The notes below the pieces were generated by a model. That model had not been told where the DNA came from. It made no database searches and saw nothing but the letters and a program-made list of their open reading frames with translations. Source: Linnemannia hyalina (taxonomy: Eukaryota; Mortierellomycota; Mortierellomycetes; Mortierellales; Mortierellaceae). Taken from it: a DNA stretch of 64,000 bases. The stretch lies in assembly GCA_019671135.1 (NCBI GenBank), contig JAHRHY010000017.1, positions 806,001 to 870,000 on the forward strand, written 5' to 3'. The translations under genes were made by a program, and so were the position numbers. Numbering within the stretch: position 1 is the first letter of the stretch; every line of letters begins with the position of its first letter. Shown in pieces: positions 22,914 to 33,241 of this stretch.

Positions 22914-25900
22914 ATGGCATCCTTGGCCATACATCCACCCACAGCTGCATCTTCATACAACGACCACGGCCAGGACCATGAGACAGCGACACTACCGCCA
23001 CCAACCCATAACAGCAATGTCGTTGTCTTTGAACAGACCATCGACGTGGACGAGGATGTCACCGACTTTTTCAACGCGCGTTTCAACTCTCGAGAGGACC
23101 TTGCCAATATCAAGAGCGTGCTCCAGAAACAAGCTTCCATTGGAAATGAACTTAACCACAAGGTGCTTGCTTTTCTATCCACACATGCCTCCCGTGTTTC
23201 CTTCGAGAGATAGATAATCGCATGACACGTATTAATTATCAATTTGTTTTGTGTTTCAAATAGCTAGAGGAGAGTAAGAAGAAGACGGCACAGGCCTTGA
23301 AGACGGCCCAGAACGTGTCAAAAGCCTCGTTGGACGGTCTTCAGAATCTGGAATCATCGGCACTCGACTTGGAGGAGCAGATGGAGCACTCGGAGGCATT
23401 CGCGTCAGGAAAGAATAACAAGCACGATCAGCGCTCGTTGATCGAGGAACTGAGTGACCTTCAGAGCCGTGTTCAGGCTTTGCAGGACGCGAAGCGCTAC
23501 ATCCTCATCATATCGCGCACACAACAGTTAATGTAAGGTTACTTCATGTTTTACCAATTGAGGATGCAAGCTGGATAACTTAAGCTGATCATTGCACATT
23601 CCTCACTTTTTTTTCTTTTAGTTCCGAGACAAGGGGGTTGCTGGAGAGTTCTACAAGTAAGGCACTGGTGCCATATGGCTCGCTGACCGAGCTGTTGCGA
23701 AGTGTCAAAACGACATTAGGAGGAAATAACACCAAACTGGAGGCGTTTTTGACAGCAAGCGTGGATAGCCTCTTGCAGGAGTTGAAAGCCTCCTTGGCAA
23801 AGTAAGAAAGTTGGAGTCGCAAGCCGTCACAGAGTACTTTGTCAATTGACACTCACTGACATTGTTTTCGTCGTTGCTACCATAGAAAGTTTCAAGCATC
23901 GCTGGACGCGATTGGCTGGCCAAAGCCCATCCCGGACGGGTTCGCCCTTTCAGGACAGCAACAGGACGACTTTGAAGGTGCTTTCAAGGAACTCATGCTC
24001 CTCCAGGAACCGTAAGTGGACTTGTGGCTCTTATGAAGGAAGAGTATCCATCAAGTCAACTAGAGTTGGCTACTGACAGTACTCTGTTATATTGCTGTGA
24101 TAGAACATTTGGACCTCTGGATCGATCGAACAACAAACCATACCCACCACTTTTGGCGATTGAGCAGATGGCCGCACCCTTAATCCTGAGATTCAGGTAC
24201 CACTTTGATGGCAAGCGACCCACCAATCGCCTAGACAAGGTACGTGCATGGCTCAGGAGTGGCATTTGCGGGATATGCTGTAGTGGTTTTTGGTCATTTA
24301 ATTAGCCAATTGCATTACTAACGCAATATTCGTACTCTTTTCTTAGCCCGAGTGGTATCTGACCCACATCTTGGAGCTGATCAAGGACCATTCGCCATTT
24401 CTTCAAAACTTTGTCCAAGGGATCGTGCAGGACACTGAATACCGAGAGTACGATGCAAAGGTGAGCTTCACAACACGCGATTTAAAGCCTTTTCATCTGA
24501 CCTACCGTCACCAGGTCTATGATATCTAACATGATAACTCACCGACGGCGGATAGAATGATTTCACTCGCCTGCTTCTGGGCGCTGTGGAGAGAAAGATC
24601 CGTAACTCTGTGCCAGACATGCTGTCAAGCCCAGAGATTCTTTCGCACGCGATCCATGAAACGTTGCGGTTCGACAAGACTTTGCGCGATTCAGAATTGT
24701 ATATCCCGCCTGGTCAGACCTCAGAGTGGCAAGGCACCGTCCAGATGTATCTCGACAACCGGGCATGGCTCAAGACCTGGTTGCGCGCCGAGAAAGAATG
24801 TAGGTGGTATTATGTGTTATTATGTGGCATAGGAGGTAGAATACATCTCAGGTGCTGACCCAGGTCATATTATTGTGGTATAGTTTCCGTTGCTAGATAC
24901 ACTCAAATCATGGATGATGAGGACGCTTGGCAACCGGCGTACGAGAGTTTGGGCGAGAAGGATCTCATTATACCCACAAAATCGGCTGAAAAGCTCATGG
25001 ATCATCTTGGGATTGTTACTGGTACGTGTCATTACTTTTGACTGGTGAAGACGATAAAGAAACTCTGCCACAGCGAAACTAACTTACCCTTCACCGGTGA
25101 TTATAGAGCGCTATAGACCACTCACGGTCCTGGAACACAGGACGTTTTTGCTTGACGTCCAGTTGGACATTTTGATCGCTTATCATCGACACATCAGGGG
25201 ACTTGTGGATCAATACGAGTCGATGACCTACTCATTTGTCAGAGTCATGCCTGGCGCTGTTAGTGCCGAAGAGCTTGCTAGCATGGGCGTGGAAGGACTC
25301 CGCAACCTCTGCCAATGGCTCTTCAGCGTCGAATACGTCAGTTCTATCCTCAAAGACTGGGGTGAAGACATCGTAAGTGCTATCCATCATTTGCTTAGGT
25401 TGTTCTCGAGAGCGTGTTGAAGGCCTCAATTACTCACTCCTGCATATATATATTTTTTATTTTTTATTTTGGCCAAATGGCAGTTCTTTTTGGAGCTGTA
25501 CAAAGAGATTTCGGAGAGGACACAAAAGGTCGTGAACCCTATGCATTCGGAGAACGAGGACTCGGAAGCTGAGGATGAGCCAGACAAAAAGTTGGATGAG
25601 AACGGAACCATCTTTGACGAGTCTATCCGGGGGTTCACACAGCTGTCCAAGAGAATCCAGGACCTTATTACCAGGAACGCTACCGAGGAGGTCTTTAGCA
25701 ACATGAAGCCCTACATCTCCCTGTAAGTCTCTGTCCTTCGTACTGTTATGTTCTCGGAGTACGTTAACGTTGTTTGTACTGACAGTACATCCTTCAATCC
25801 AATTAGGGCATCGTGGCCACAAATCGAGTTTTCGATGGTCGATTCACGTCAACCACACTCTCCAACCCAACAGGACCAATACTCATCATCCTTCCAAGAG

Positions 25901-26434
25901 AGCAGCGATGATGTGTCACCAGAACTCTACCAACCTCTCAACATCCTCACCCGCTCCTTCGAATTCCTCGCAACAACCCTCCCCACAAAACACTTTACAA
26001 ACCTCTACCGTCAAATCTCACTCGAGATGCAAAACTATCTCTGGCAGAGGGTGGTGATGAAGAACTCGTTCTCTGAACTTGGAGGACTACAGTTTACGAG
26101 GGATATCCAGATTGGACTTTGGGGTGCCGGGCGGAGATGGATAAAGAAGCCGGAGAATTATCATCGCAAATTGAGGGATGCTTGTATCTTGTTGTCCTTG
26201 CAGAGCGCCAAAGCCAACTCTCCGCCATCTCTTACGTTTGACCAAGACGCACCTTCCAGGCAGCGGCAGCCGGTGTATGCAAAGAGGACGTTGGCGCAGA
26301 TTATGGCGGTGTTGTTTGATGAGGATTTGGGGCAGGATGTTGTCAGGGCCAAGTTGGAGGAAATTGGGGTCATGCACTTGGGGTTGACGGAGGCGAGAGA
26401 TGTTATCCGCCGGCGTGTTGAGTGCTGGCGGTGA
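22914..26434 (+). CDS. RINT1/Tip20 family vesicle-tethering protein
   Basis: Subunit of the Dsl1/NRZ tether that captures Golgi-derived COPI vesicles at the ER. Exons: 22914-23162, 23264-23532, 23622-23801, 23886-24011, 24104-24239, 24347-24460, 24556-24799, 24884-25021, 25107-25372, 25484-25722 and 25807-26434. They stay in frame throughout and give 862 aa (human RINT1 is about 790). The N terminus has a coiled-coil stretch (TAQALKTAQNVSKASLDGLQ and ELSDLQSRVQALQDAK). The Tip20 region follows, with YHFDGKRPTNRLDKPEWYLT, ITERYRPL-type TERYRPLTVLEHRTFLLD, and RTLAQIMAVLFDEDLGQDVV near the end. Intron lengths are 84-111 nt. The last acceptor could instead be at 25785, adding seven residues; the longer intron was preferred because it matches its neighbours. 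Divergent from the BTB gene. Confidence 0.9.
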
Positions 26435-27388
26435 GTAGATTGTATTGAAAATACAACGCGTAGTAGTTCTTTTGTTTGTTTGTTTGTTTGCTCTTTTTGT
26501 TGTAAATGGATTCATAATGCATTCCCACCCTCTTTGTTTCTGCTGAGTGCCCAGGCAGTTCAGGTTATGTGTTTCTCCGAGGGGTGTAGGAGGAGAATGA
26601 AAAATGTAGAAAGAGAGATCTAGGTTATTGGGAACGAATCAGGAAAGCCACATGTAGAGGGAGCCTAGGCCTGGGGCAGAAGAAGCAAAGCAGCGGTTGT
26701 AGAATGGTTGAAAGGGTACTGGCCAAAAGCCATGTTAATTTCAGGTCGATGATCCAACACTAAAAGCTCCTTAATGCGGCCTTGGACTGTAGTGTAGTGT
26801 TTTGAAGCCACACAGCGGTCGTTGGGAGAGGAGGAGGAGGTACAAGAAAAAGTAATTTTGGTTAGCATGACGCTAATTAAGGAAAAAACACAGCCAGAGA
26901 GCGGTCCACCTGACTGTTGTCGAAGAACGAGATAGAGGGACCATGCTTCGTCCGCGAAGGAATTGGGAATGGAGGAACAATGAAGAAGGAAAGAGGAGAG
27001 TGAGAAGAGAGTAAGCAATGTATCCAGACCATGATCGAAGATGTCATGCCCTAATTTAGAAAAAGAGGTGCCTTGTGCACCCCTTCCAGTAAGCTAGTGT
27101 TCAAGCCGTTCAAGCAGTTCAAGGGCGTAAACCGTGGTTGGTCCGTTTTGAATTTCTTGCAGGAAGGCAACAGCCCAAACCCTGCCTCTTGCTTCATATA
27201 TCTCTTCTCTTTTTCTCTTTTCTCTTCTCCTCGCCCCCCTTCCTCGCCCTCTCACTCCCATTCAAAATATTGACTCTCCCTTTTGTGTCATCATCACTTT
27301 TCGCCATTACTCTCTTCTCACATCTCATCACAACTCCCTCAAACACCTCATCTCATTCCAACACCTTCATCATTCCAACACCCTCACA
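26435..27388. other. Intergenic: RINT1 3' flank and transporter promoter
   Basis: About 950 bp. A 117-codon minus-strand frame at 26665-27018 starts with a hydrophobic stretch but has no motif or promoter and is not called. The part before 27388 is C/T-rich on the plus strand, like the leaders of other genes here. Confidence 0.5.
26471..26490 (+). repeat. TTTG tandem repeat
   Basis: Five copies of TTTG in the 3' flank of the RINT1 gene. Confidence 0.75.
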
Positions 27389-29268
27389 ATGTCGTCCTTC
27401 AATCTCGGACTCAGTGAAAGATCACTTGTGACTCTTACAGTCCTCTTTTATATGGAAAGTCCTTTCTTTCGTGTTCTCGACTGTGCGTATTGAATACGTC
27501 TTTTATTGCCTTCTCCCATGGAGCAAGGTGCTAATACGGCCATTGGGATCTTCTTTTTTTGCAACTAATAGGTCACTGCTCTGGTGATGGTTTCAGTCAA
27601 CAAGGTAATTTTCACGCCACAAATCTATTTTCTTCCCTTGCTCGGCCTTTTTGCCTTTGGCGCCATTGGATGTATTCCCCCTTTATCTAACGACCTCGCA
27701 ATTGAACGCCATTCAAATAGTGGGCACTGAACACATTGGCGTTGCCATGGACGCTGCTGTGGATGCAGATGGTCATTGCAGTATTCCTGCTCAAGGTGAC
27801 CCAGTACACGGGTCTGTTAAAGATGCCCAAGATCATCGGTGAGACTGCCAAGGCGTTGATCCCCTTGATCGCCATTAACGTCATCGGCCTCGGCGTCAAC
27901 ACCCTCTGCCTCGTCTACGTCGACACTTCTTTTTACCAGGTACCCTTTTGTCACTTTGCTCTTGTGGTTGTGGTTGTGGTTGTGGTTGTAAATCTTGTAA
28001 TTGTTTGCGCCAATCCCTCATCATACATCTCGAATCCAATCCATCGATTGATAAGTATGCAGCGGGACAACAACAACAACGACAACAACAACAACAAAAA
28101 ACCGACAAAAATAGCTATTGGAATCTATTTGTTTCCGTTTGGACCTTGTTCTTCTTCTAGCCCTCCACTTCCTTTCTTCCTTTGCTGTTCCGACATCCTC
28201 TTTGAACTGAAAACTAATTAAGATGTGGCGTCGTTGCACACACCTCCAATTATCCTTGCTTTCGCTCACACATTCTTTTTTCTCCTTCCCGTTGTTGCAC
28301 GCTCTCAACCTTTTCTTCCATTGTGTTTAGATTGCACGCGGGTTGGTTCTCCCATTCACAGTGCTCTTTGCCTACATCCTCCTCCGCCAACCTTCCACAA
28401 AGCTGGTCCTCCTCTCCTGCCTTACCGTCTTCTGCGGCTTTTACACCGGTGTCACCTCCGAGATCAACGTCTCCCACCTCGGCATCATTTTCGGCGTCAT
28501 CTCCTCTATCACCACTTCCCTCCACGCGATCGTCATCAAAAAGTCACTCGGCGCCGTCAACAACTCGACCCTTGATCTCGTCTACTACAACAATGTCCTT
28601 TCACTCGTTGCTGTTACGCCCTTGATTGTGCTCAGCGGAGAGAGCGCCGAAGTCTCGTACCGTCTGTCGACCGAAGGCTTTGCGGCCTTCCATACCTTCT
28701 TGTTTGCAGGACTTATTACGGGTATCTTTGGGTTCTTGGTCAACTTGGCCAGTTTCTTGCAGATTTCCAAGACTTCTCCAACCACTCATATGATTGCCGG
28801 TGCCGTCCGTGGAGTGTAAGTCTTCTTTTTGTTCTTCACTTGTTGGCGAAAAGGATGTGGAAGCGAATGCCAAGTGACCCTGGTTATATTTTTATTTACC
28901 TTCCCGCTAATTATACTCTTTCTTGCTCACGTTCATCTTGACTTTCTATAATACTATCCCGGCGCTACATTCCATTCCTGACAAATACCCACAATACTCC
29001 TCGCCTGTATCTACAATGGACGACAACTATTCCAACAAACAGAATTCAAACCCTGTTGGGATACTGGGCGTTCAACGACATTATCACGTCTGGGCGCGTG
29101 TTGGGCATCTTTTTGATTCTCGGCGGAGGAGCTCTGTATACGTGGGCCAAGGACAAGGAAATGAGGGCCAAGGACATGGACAAACCCACGTATATCCCCA
29201 TGACCCAGCAGGATCTCGATGTCGAGGAGGACGACGAGGAGATTAACGGCAATAACCTCAAGGCATAG
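27389..29268 (+). CDS. GDP-fucose transporter (SLC35C1-like, Golgi)
   Basis: Golgi nucleotide-sugar antiporter of the drug/metabolite transporter superfamily. Exons: 27389-27454 (uncertain end), 27572-27604, 27721-27939, 28331-28815 and 29043-29268; about 342 aa. Features shared with human SLC35C1, recalled by eye: VTALVMVSVNKWAL in TM1, TSFYQIARGLVLPFTVLFAY, YYNNVLSL, then LQISKTSPTTHMIAGAVRGV and the C-terminal GGGALYTWAKDKEM. The charged tail would face the cytosol. Exons 2-5 join cleanly. Exon 1 is inferred from MSSFNLGLSERSLVTLTVLFYM, which should run straight into VTALV; no canonical GT donor exists at that point in the right phase. Intron 3 is unusually long (391 nt) and repeat-rich. 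Fucose is a known component of Mucoromycota cell walls, so the role fits. Confidence 0.85.
27964..27989 (+). repeat. TTGTGG hexamer repeat inside an intron
   Basis: Four tandem copies of TTGTGG near the 5' end of intron 3 of the GDP-fucose transporter gene. Confidence 0.8.
28067..28097 (+). repeat. CAA triplet repeat inside an intron
   Basis: About ten CAA triplets, one interrupted, in the same intron as the TTGTGG repeat. The two repeats are nearly complementary in RNA. Confidence 0.8.
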
Positions 29269-29556
29269 TTTCCTCGCTCGACTTGTCGCGACGACTGCAA
29301 CCGACTATAACGCCCATTCTTTTTTTACGATACCATTTTTGTTTACAATTTCATATTCATACAACTCATAGACATTTTCATGTTGAATACACATCCCCTA
29401 TTCGTTTTTTTGCATGAGAGTGTCTGTGTGTGGCTTGCAGGAATTTTTTCTTTCTCTTCAAACCAAGTCTTTCACACTTCCCTCTCACACATCCCCCCTA
29501 CTCTCTTCTCTTTTTGATCATGCCAAACACGACTCACCCACCCATCTCAACCAGCC

Positions 29557-31218
29557 ATGTCCGTAAGATTCTTCCTCTCGATCCCTGATGCAACACTTGT
29601 CAAGGATCCCTACGAAGAAGTCTTTTCGCTCTTCACTACCGAAACCACAGACACGCCATGGGCACACAACAGGTCTGTCTCTCAACAGTCCACTCGACTT
29701 GAAGTAGAACTCGATTTCACACCTGCCCCCTCACCCACGGTCAGTCAGCCAGGGTCTCGACCCGGTTCGCGTGGTGCAGGGTCTTATTTTCAGTCGTTAG
29801 GCGTTGTTGAGCCGGGGACTCTTGCAGGATCAGGATCTACAGGAGAAGAGTCACCGTCGATGGGGTCGAGAGAGACGTTCTCGTCGTCGCCTGGTCCGTT
29901 GTCTGTCGAGGAGATTGGAGGTAACAGCAGCAGTCTCGTACTGGCACAGACCAACGGAAGAGAGAACAGTCTGTCAAAAGTAAGGAGTCCAGCGGCAAGA
30001 GCAATCCTCAACAGTCGCAAGTCGAGCCGGGGAGGCGCAGGAGGATCCTCGTCACCCAGATCTGCAACCCCTCAACCCACAAAGAAACCTGTCGTCATCC
30101 ACCAGTCCCTTTCGACACTCTCCCAGCCAGGACAGACAGGAACCGTCGTCTGGGATTCGAGTATCTTGATGTCCAAGTTTCTGTTGTCGATCAAGAGTCT
30201 TTCGACGCGTTGTTATCGGACTGAGGAAGGGAGGCGGCTGCGGAAAGAGCTGAGGGAGAACAGGAGACGGAGGGAGAGAGAGAGGCGAGAGAGGGAGCAG
30301 GTCAGGATGTTGGAGGAGAGGGCGGATCGGTTAGCTATTACTGCGAATGGGGAGTTGGTTGATTCGGAGGATGATGGGCCTATTGCCGGGGACCCTCATG
30401 ATATCGATGATGAAGATATGAGTGATGATGAGGATGGCGATTTGGATTTTGACGATGAGGATGGCGAGGATGGCAATGCGGAGGAGAAGGAGGAGGACAA
30501 GCCTGTGTTCAATCCTGCAGAGACGACAATCCTCGAACTTGGGTCTGGATGCGGACTGCTCGGGATTGTGATGGCGGAACTGTGCCAGGACCTGCTGTTG
30601 ACGGATCAAAAGCCTGTGCTGCCGCTGTTAGTCAAGAATCTGCGCAAGAACCTGGACAAGAAGTATTTTGATCAGGACGTTTTGAATGGGAGCAACAGCA
30701 GCAATGGTACAACCACGTCGAGGAAAAAGGATCGCTTGTCTGCAGCCACAGCGGCAACAACACCAGGAACGACGGATGTCCGGCCGTGTCATATTCAAGT
30801 CCAGGAGCTCGTCTGGGGTCAAGACCTGGACCAGGACTTGAAGCGCGGACTGGGCGTTGATTTCGTGGTGGCGACTGATGTGGTCTACAACGAGTCGATT
30901 GTCCCCAAACTGGTGCAAACTCTTCAAGAATTGTGTGAGATCCGGGAGGGTGTCCGAGAAGAGATCCGACAGGGCCAGGGCGAGCACTTTGACCAACTGC
31001 AGGAACAGGCTTTAGCAAGGCCAGGACAGAGAATGAGGAAAATGGAGAGAACGGTGGTTCTGTTGGCTCAAGAGCTGAGAACTGATTATGTCCATCTGGC
31101 GTTTTTGGAGGGGTTGGAGCAAGCTGGGTTCCGGATGGTACGGATCCCTCGCGAAATGATGGACAATGATTACCAGAGCGGGTATGTCATCTACGCCTTC
31201 TTCCTGCGTGGATTGTAA
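29557..31218 (+). CDS. METTL21/Rkm5-type protein lysine methyltransferase
   Basis: SAM-dependent seven-beta-strand methyltransferase of family 16, which includes METTL21, VCP-KMT and yeast Rkm5 (a ribosomal-protein lysine methyltransferase). Single exon, 553 aa, longer than the usual 220-370. Signatures: TGTVVWDSSILMSKFL (about 194-209), motif I ILELGSGCGLLGIVMAE (about 325-341) with the Gly-rich SAM loop, the LVWGQ block, post-I/IV motif FVVATDVVYNESIV, and a C-terminal GYVIYAFFL strand. Between the WDSS helix and motif I lies an insertion of about 115 residues made of an Arg/Glu-rich helix and a strongly acidic tract. The first 190 residues are Ser/Pro/Gly-rich. The substrate cannot be told from sequence. 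Downstream is an F-box gene only 152 bp away. Confidence 0.85.
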   Translation: MSVRFFLSIPDATLVKDPYEEVFSLFTTETTDTPWAHNRSVSQQSTRLEVELDFTPAPSPTVSQPGSRPGSRGAGSYFQSLGVVEPGTLAGSGSTGEESPSMGSRETFSSSPGPLSVEEIGGNSSSLVLAQTNGRENSLSKVRSPAARAILNSRKSSRGGAGGSSSPRSATPQPTKKPVVIHQSLSTLSQPGQTGTVVWDSSILMSKFLLSIKSLSTRCYRTEEGRRLRKELRENRRRRERERREREQVRMLEERADRLAITANGELVDSEDDGPIAGDPHDIDDEDMSDDEDGDLDFDDEDGEDGNAEEKEEDKPVFNPAETTILELGSGCGLLGIVMAELCQDLLLTDQKPVLPLLVKNLRKNLDKKYFDQDVLNGSNSSNGTTTSRKKDRLSAATAATTPGTTDVRPCHIQVQELVWGQDLDQDLKRGLGVDFVVATDVVYNESIVPKLVQTLQELCEIREGVREEIRQGQGEHFDQLQEQALARPGQRMRKMERTVVLLAQELRTDYVHLAFLEGLEQAGFRMVRIPREMMDNDYQSGYVIYAFFLRGL

Positions 31219-31370
31219 ATCGAGGATGGCCTGAGCTTAATTGGAGGATGCATAGCCTTGTCTTGCAGGAGAGAATAAAAAGCGACACAAGTTTTGCAAC
31301 ATCTCTTCCTTTGTTATTTTCTTTCTTCGTCATTCATCAACAACTGCAACAACCAGCAACAGCCAGCAGC

Positions 31371-33032
31371 ATGCAACAACAGAGGGATGCACTGGACTTA
31401 CCCGAGATTAGGGCCTCAATCGGACCACACCTCGCCTTAGCCTCTCTCCATGCCTGCGTCCTCGTCTCCAATGACTGGCGCGCAACCTTCACACCATTCC
31501 TCTGGAAAACTTTCTACTTTGGCCCTCACAATGGCGACATCTCCCTCGACCCGCCTTCACAGGCCACCATCCAACTCTACGCGCATCACATCCAAACCCT
31601 CATCGTACGCAGGTTCACCGATTTCACCTTTCAGCTTCATATGTTCAGGAACACCCCGTTGACGCAGCTGAGGGAGTTATATTTGGGTGAGGCTTTGCGG
31701 TCGTCAACGTGTACTAGTGGGTTAGGATGGTTGTTTTTGCAGAACCCTGGACTGAGGGTTGTTGATTATGATGGTGGGCATAGTAAGTTTCGTGATGGTG
31801 GCGACAACTACTACGACGATATATTAAGACTGGAGCAAGGGCAAGTACAAGGACAAGTACAAGGACAAATACAGAAGAAGGAGGAGGAGGATTTTACGGT
31901 GCTGTTGAGCAAGTGTCCCGCATTGACGGATCTGACTACGCGGTATGTGGAGTACGACAACGAGCACCGAGAGTTGTTGCGAACGCTGTGCGAGACCCGA
32001 CTGAAGCGACTGTCGTTCTGTATCAACAAGCTCCAGTATGGAATTGATATGAGCGACGTGATCAGGATGCCGCATCTTCAGGAGCTGTCTATCCGCAACA
32101 GTAGCAGAGATGTTCCTGTTGGTTATTATGTTCCGGGGCTGGAGACGATTCTGATGTGTCCGAATCTGAGAGTGTTGAGGTGGTTCACGACGAGTGTTGA
32201 CCTGACGGCGGGGATTTTTCGACAGATATTTGGGGCATGTCCAAGGCTGGAGGCGATTGAGTTGCAGCAAATGGTTCTGGCAGATAATGTGATTGCGTCG
32301 ATGTTGGAGACTATGCAGGCGTCCGCGACGGAGGTGATTGTTCCTGAGAGGAAGGACTCGGTTTGGTATGGTGGGAATGAGGCGAATACAGTGGGATTCA
32401 AGACTAGGGCGTTCAAGGCGCTGGAGCGACGACATTTCGCGACGTTGGTGGTCCTGGATATGGGGACGCAGAGTAAGGAGGTGACGAGTTCTATGATCCT
32501 GCGAGTGTTGAGTGCTTGTCCGCGGCTGAAGGAGATCACGGCGTATCAGGTGTTGGCAAAGGAGATCCGGGATGGGCCTGGAGTATGGGCTTGTCGAGGT
32601 CTGGAAGTCTTCCGGGTCAAGATTCACGGATTCTACAAACCCCTGATAGACCATATTCGTGTAGCCGTGTTTCGTCGGTTTGCCACCCTGCCTCGGCTGC
32701 GAGTTCTGCATATTGGAGGCCATGGTCGGAAGGACGAAAGTGTGGTCTTAAGACTAGACTCCGGAATGGGACAGCTGGCAGAGTTGAAGTTGGAGAGTGT
32801 ATCAGTTTACGGGGGTCCACAGAAGATGAGGAGGGAGGATGTGGAGTGGATTAGGGAGCATTGGCGAGGGCTGAGGGTGTTGGAGGGGGATTTGCATCCT
32901 AACGGGGAGGTGAGTGAGGCGATCCGCGAGGTATTGACGGCTCCGAGGGATGGCGGACGCAAGAGGAGGGAGGAGGCAGAAAAGACGTTTGAACGGTTTG
33001 CCTTTTACACTGTTAACCATCGATACCGTTAA
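31371..33032 (+). CDS. F-box/leucine-rich protein, tandem copy 1
   Basis: Putative substrate receptor of an SCF ubiquitin ligase. Single exon, 553 aa. The N terminus (ALDLPEIRASIGPHLALASL HACVLVS, residues about 7-33, continuing NDWRATFTPFLWKTF) is an F-box. The rest reads as leucine-rich repeats of the ribonuclease-inhibitor type: LRELYLGEALR, CPNLRVLRW, CPRLEAIELQQM, CPRLKEITAYQV, CRGLEVFRV. The start at ATG 31371, placed right before the F-box, was preferred over an in-frame codon at 31248. A Gln-rich imperfect repeat (GQVQ units, about residues 158-168) interrupts the repeats. The next gene is a clear paralogue with the same layout, so this is a local duplication. Confidence 0.82.
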   Translation: MQQQRDALDLPEIRASIGPHLALASLHACVLVSNDWRATFTPFLWKTFYFGPHNGDISLDPPSQATIQLYAHHIQTLIVRRFTDFTFQLHMFRNTPLTQLRELYLGEALRSSTCTSGLGWLFLQNPGLRVVDYDGGHSKFRDGGDNYYDDILRLEQGQVQGQVQGQIQKKEEEDFTVLLSKCPALTDLTTRYVEYDNEHRELLRTLCETRLKRLSFCINKLQYGIDMSDVIRMPHLQELSIRNSSRDVPVGYYVPGLETILMCPNLRVLRWFTTSVDLTAGIFRQIFGACPRLEAIELQQMVLADNVIASMLETMQASATEVIVPERKDSVWYGGNEANTVGFKTRAFKALERRHFATLVVLDMGTQSKEVTSSMILRVLSACPRLKEITAYQVLAKEIRDGPGVWACRGLEVFRVKIHGFYKPLIDHIRVAVFRRFATLPRLRVLHIGGHGRKDESVVLRLDSGMGQLAELKLESVSVYGGPQKMRREDVEWIREHWRGLRVLEGDLHPNGEVSEAIREVLTAPRDGGRKRREEAEKTFERFAFYTVNHRYR

Positions 33033-33241
33033 AGTTGGTTTTCGTGGTTGTTTGATAGAAAAAAGAAGTACTCTTCTTCCTTGGACTTGTGCATGCATTT
33101 TGAGCAAGGGGCACATTTTATTTTTCGACTCTCATAGTTAGCGGAGGCGTAAAAGAATTAAAAAATGAGGGACAGTCCCCTTGCCGGTTACTTCTTTCAT
33201 CATTCATCTCATCCATTAACAACAACAACCGCATCCAACCC

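Noticed and set aside
26665..27018. 117-codon minus-strand frame with hydrophobic start
   Set aside because: Could mimic a signal peptide, but it lacks cysteine clusters, motif or promoter and lies in two 3'/5' flanks.
31824..32723. 299-codon minus-strand open frame
   Set aside because: Antisense to the first F-box gene, Arg/His/Gln-rich and without motifs.
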